Part shown: positions 63,221 through 64,000 of the stretch, piece after piece
Layout of the letters: every line of letters begins with the position of its first letter
Position numbering within the stretch: position 1 is the first letter of the stretch
Source: Muribaculaceae bacterium
GTDB taxonomy: Bacteria > Bacteroidota > Bacteroidia > Bacteroidales > Muribaculaceae
Direction: 5' to 3'
DNA: 64,000 nucleotides
Assembly: GCA_009775225.1 (NCBI GenBank)
Contig: VSPE01000008.1
Location: 10,929-74,928, forward strand
The notes under the pieces: generated by a model
Told to the model about the DNA's origin: nothing
The model's input: the letters and a program-made list of their open reading frames with translations, nothing else
The model's database searches: none
Made by a program: the position numbers and the translations under genes

Positions 63221-63865
63221 TTATTGTGATAAAAGGTCGTAGACTGCCATTACCAGCCCTACGGCAGCCATGCCTATAAGCAGGATGCCTATGATGCGGT
63301 TGATTAGTTTGAGCGAGCGCACATTGATGCGTCGCCCGAGGCGGTGCACAAGCGTGGTCACACCCCACCACCACAGCAGGGCACCTCCGAATATTGCGGT
63401 GTAGGCCACTATGTGATGATATGGATGAAACTCCGGCAGGATAAATGCGAAGCGTGCAAACAGACCTATTATAAAGAAGAGTATGAGCGGATTGGAAAAT
63501 GTCAGCAAAAAGCCTGTCACGAAATCGCTCCAGTAGTTTGTTGCCTTTACGTCGGGGGCCTTGAGCGAGCGTGTGGGGTTCTTGCGGAAGAGATACAAGC
63601 CGAAAATTGCCAGAACGATACTGCCTACAAGCTGAAGCAAGAGTTGGTGCCTGTCGATAAACTCGGTCATGAAGCTCAGCCCGAAACCCGTAAGCAGACA
63701 ATAGATAAGGTCGCTCAGTCCGGCTCCCATGCCTGTAAAGAAGCCGGGCCAGCGCCCTTTGCCGAGGGTACGCTGGATTACGAGCATACCTATAGGCCCC
63801 ATTGGTGCCGAGATAAGCATGCCTATGGCGAGGCCGCGTGGCAATATATAGAATATCTGCTCCAT
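63221..63865 (-). CDS. LysE/RhtB-family exporter
   Basis: 214 residues from the ATG at 63865. About six membrane segments with the family start GLAIGMLISAPMGPIGMLVIQ and the proline/asparagine-rich TFSNPLILFFIIGLF. The family exports amino acids and analogues. It comes first in the seven-gene row, 5 bases before the CBM9-like start. It could share a promoter with that operon or simply be a neighbour. Confidence 0.88.
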   Translation of the reverse strand: MEQIFYILPRGLAIGMLISAPMGPIGMLVIQRTLGKGRWPGFFTGMGAGLSDLIYCLLTGFGLSFMTEFIDRHQLLLQLVGSIVLAIFGLYLFRKNPTRSLKAPDVKATNYWSDFVTGFLLTFSNPLILFFIIGLFARFAFILPEFHPYHHIVAYTAIFGGALLWWWGVTTLVHRLGRRINVRSLKLINRIIGILLIGMAAVGLVMAVYDLLSQ

Positions 63866-64000
63866 TTCAGAAAAATCAAGCAAAAATAATAAAACTTACG
63901 CAAATACTCAAATTAAGGTGACCTTTAGAGGTTGTTTAAAAACGATTGTTAACGGAAGTGAGTTTTCGGAGAGTAATGACGACAGCAGCAATCATAAGCA
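63866..64000. other. AT-rich upstream region of the LysE gene at the window edge
   Basis: 135 bases with no complete gene. No clear TAnnTTTG element was found for the LysE gene. GAGGTTGTTTAAA at about 63928 resembles the ends of some insertion sequences, but the rest lies outside the window. Confidence 0.3.

Noticed and set aside
63928..64000. Possible insertion-sequence end at the right edge
   Set aside because: GAGGTTGTTTAAA resembles some IS ends, but neither a partner repeat nor a transposase is visible inside the window.
1..64000. CRISPR arrays, restriction-modification, toxin-antitoxin or prophage genes
   Set aside because: No regularly spaced repeats and no recognisable genes of these systems were found on either strand.

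Overview
The window looks like chromosomal DNA of a Bacteroidales bacterium, most likely of the Muribaculaceae/Bacteroidaceae type. The reasons are: many genes are preceded by the Bacteroidetes -7 element TAnnTTTG rather than a sigma70 -10 box; the block DUF1599 / DoxX-like (BT_3928 family) / tpiA / SPOR / folE is typical of this order; a 2480-residue SprA (type IX secretion translocon) follows ruvA; and there are a GT3-type glycogen synthase, a Wzi-like protein and HU-SPOR fusions. The base composition is moderately GC-rich except for an AT-rich stretch at about 36.2-38.5 kb that carries a secreted orphan protein and insertion sequences. No tRNA, rRNA or CRISPR array was seen.

Layout. 0-5.5 kb (minus strand): an M6-type secreted metalloprotease cut by the window edge, then folE, a SPOR protein, tpiA, a DoxX-like redox membrane protein and a DUF1599 protein. 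5.5-13.4 kb (plus strand): parA, parB, a DUF5683 membrane protein, a LysM lytic transglycosylase, an OPT-family transporter and a MATE exporter. The divergent gap before parA holds parS-like and DnaA-box-like sequences. 13.4-13.7 kb: a probable structured non-coding RNA with its own promoter and terminator. 14-19.7 kb (minus): a coupled operon of a DsbD-alpha-like protein, DsbD, MazG, topoisomerase III and a tiny Cys-rich membrane protein. 20-27.7 kb (minus): NhaA, glycogen phosphorylase, glycogen synthase, RidA and a YihY/BrkB protein. 27.8-36.2 kb (plus): a patatin-like lipase, a GH13 enzyme with a histone-H1-like tail, prs, a D-2-hydroxyacid dehydrogenase, and an operon HU-SPOR / nitroreductase / DUF2520 / KdsC-like / Maf.

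36.2-39.2 kb is a scar: a secreted AT-rich orphan, the C-terminal stump of an IS30-type transposase, a complete IS with perfect 30-bp inverted ends, and a MATE pseudogene that has lost both ends. 39.2-42.8 kb (minus) holds a cell-wall trio: an alpha/beta hydrolase, a membrane-anchored MurF-like ligase and Ddl. 43-51.5 kb (plus): a tiny acidic lipoprotein, ruvA and sprA. A TonB-dependent receptor whose 3' end is broken converges on sprA. valS follows on the plus strand, then an ECF sigma factor with a membrane partner on the minus strand.

57.6-63.9 kb (minus) is the most unusual part: LysE-type exporter, CBM9-like protein, Wzi-like outer-membrane protein, lipocalin-like lipoprotein, LegB-like 4,6-dehydratase, ATP-grasp ligase and NeuB-like nonulosonate synthase. 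From the CBM9-like gene onward, neighbouring genes overlap by 4-7 bases, so they are probably translated as one coupled unit. They combine part of a sialic/legionaminic-acid-type sugar pathway with outer-membrane carbohydrate proteins. The aminotransferase, hydrolase, cytidylyltransferase and glycosyltransferases one would expect are absent from the window. This is the best candidate here for an undescribed system.
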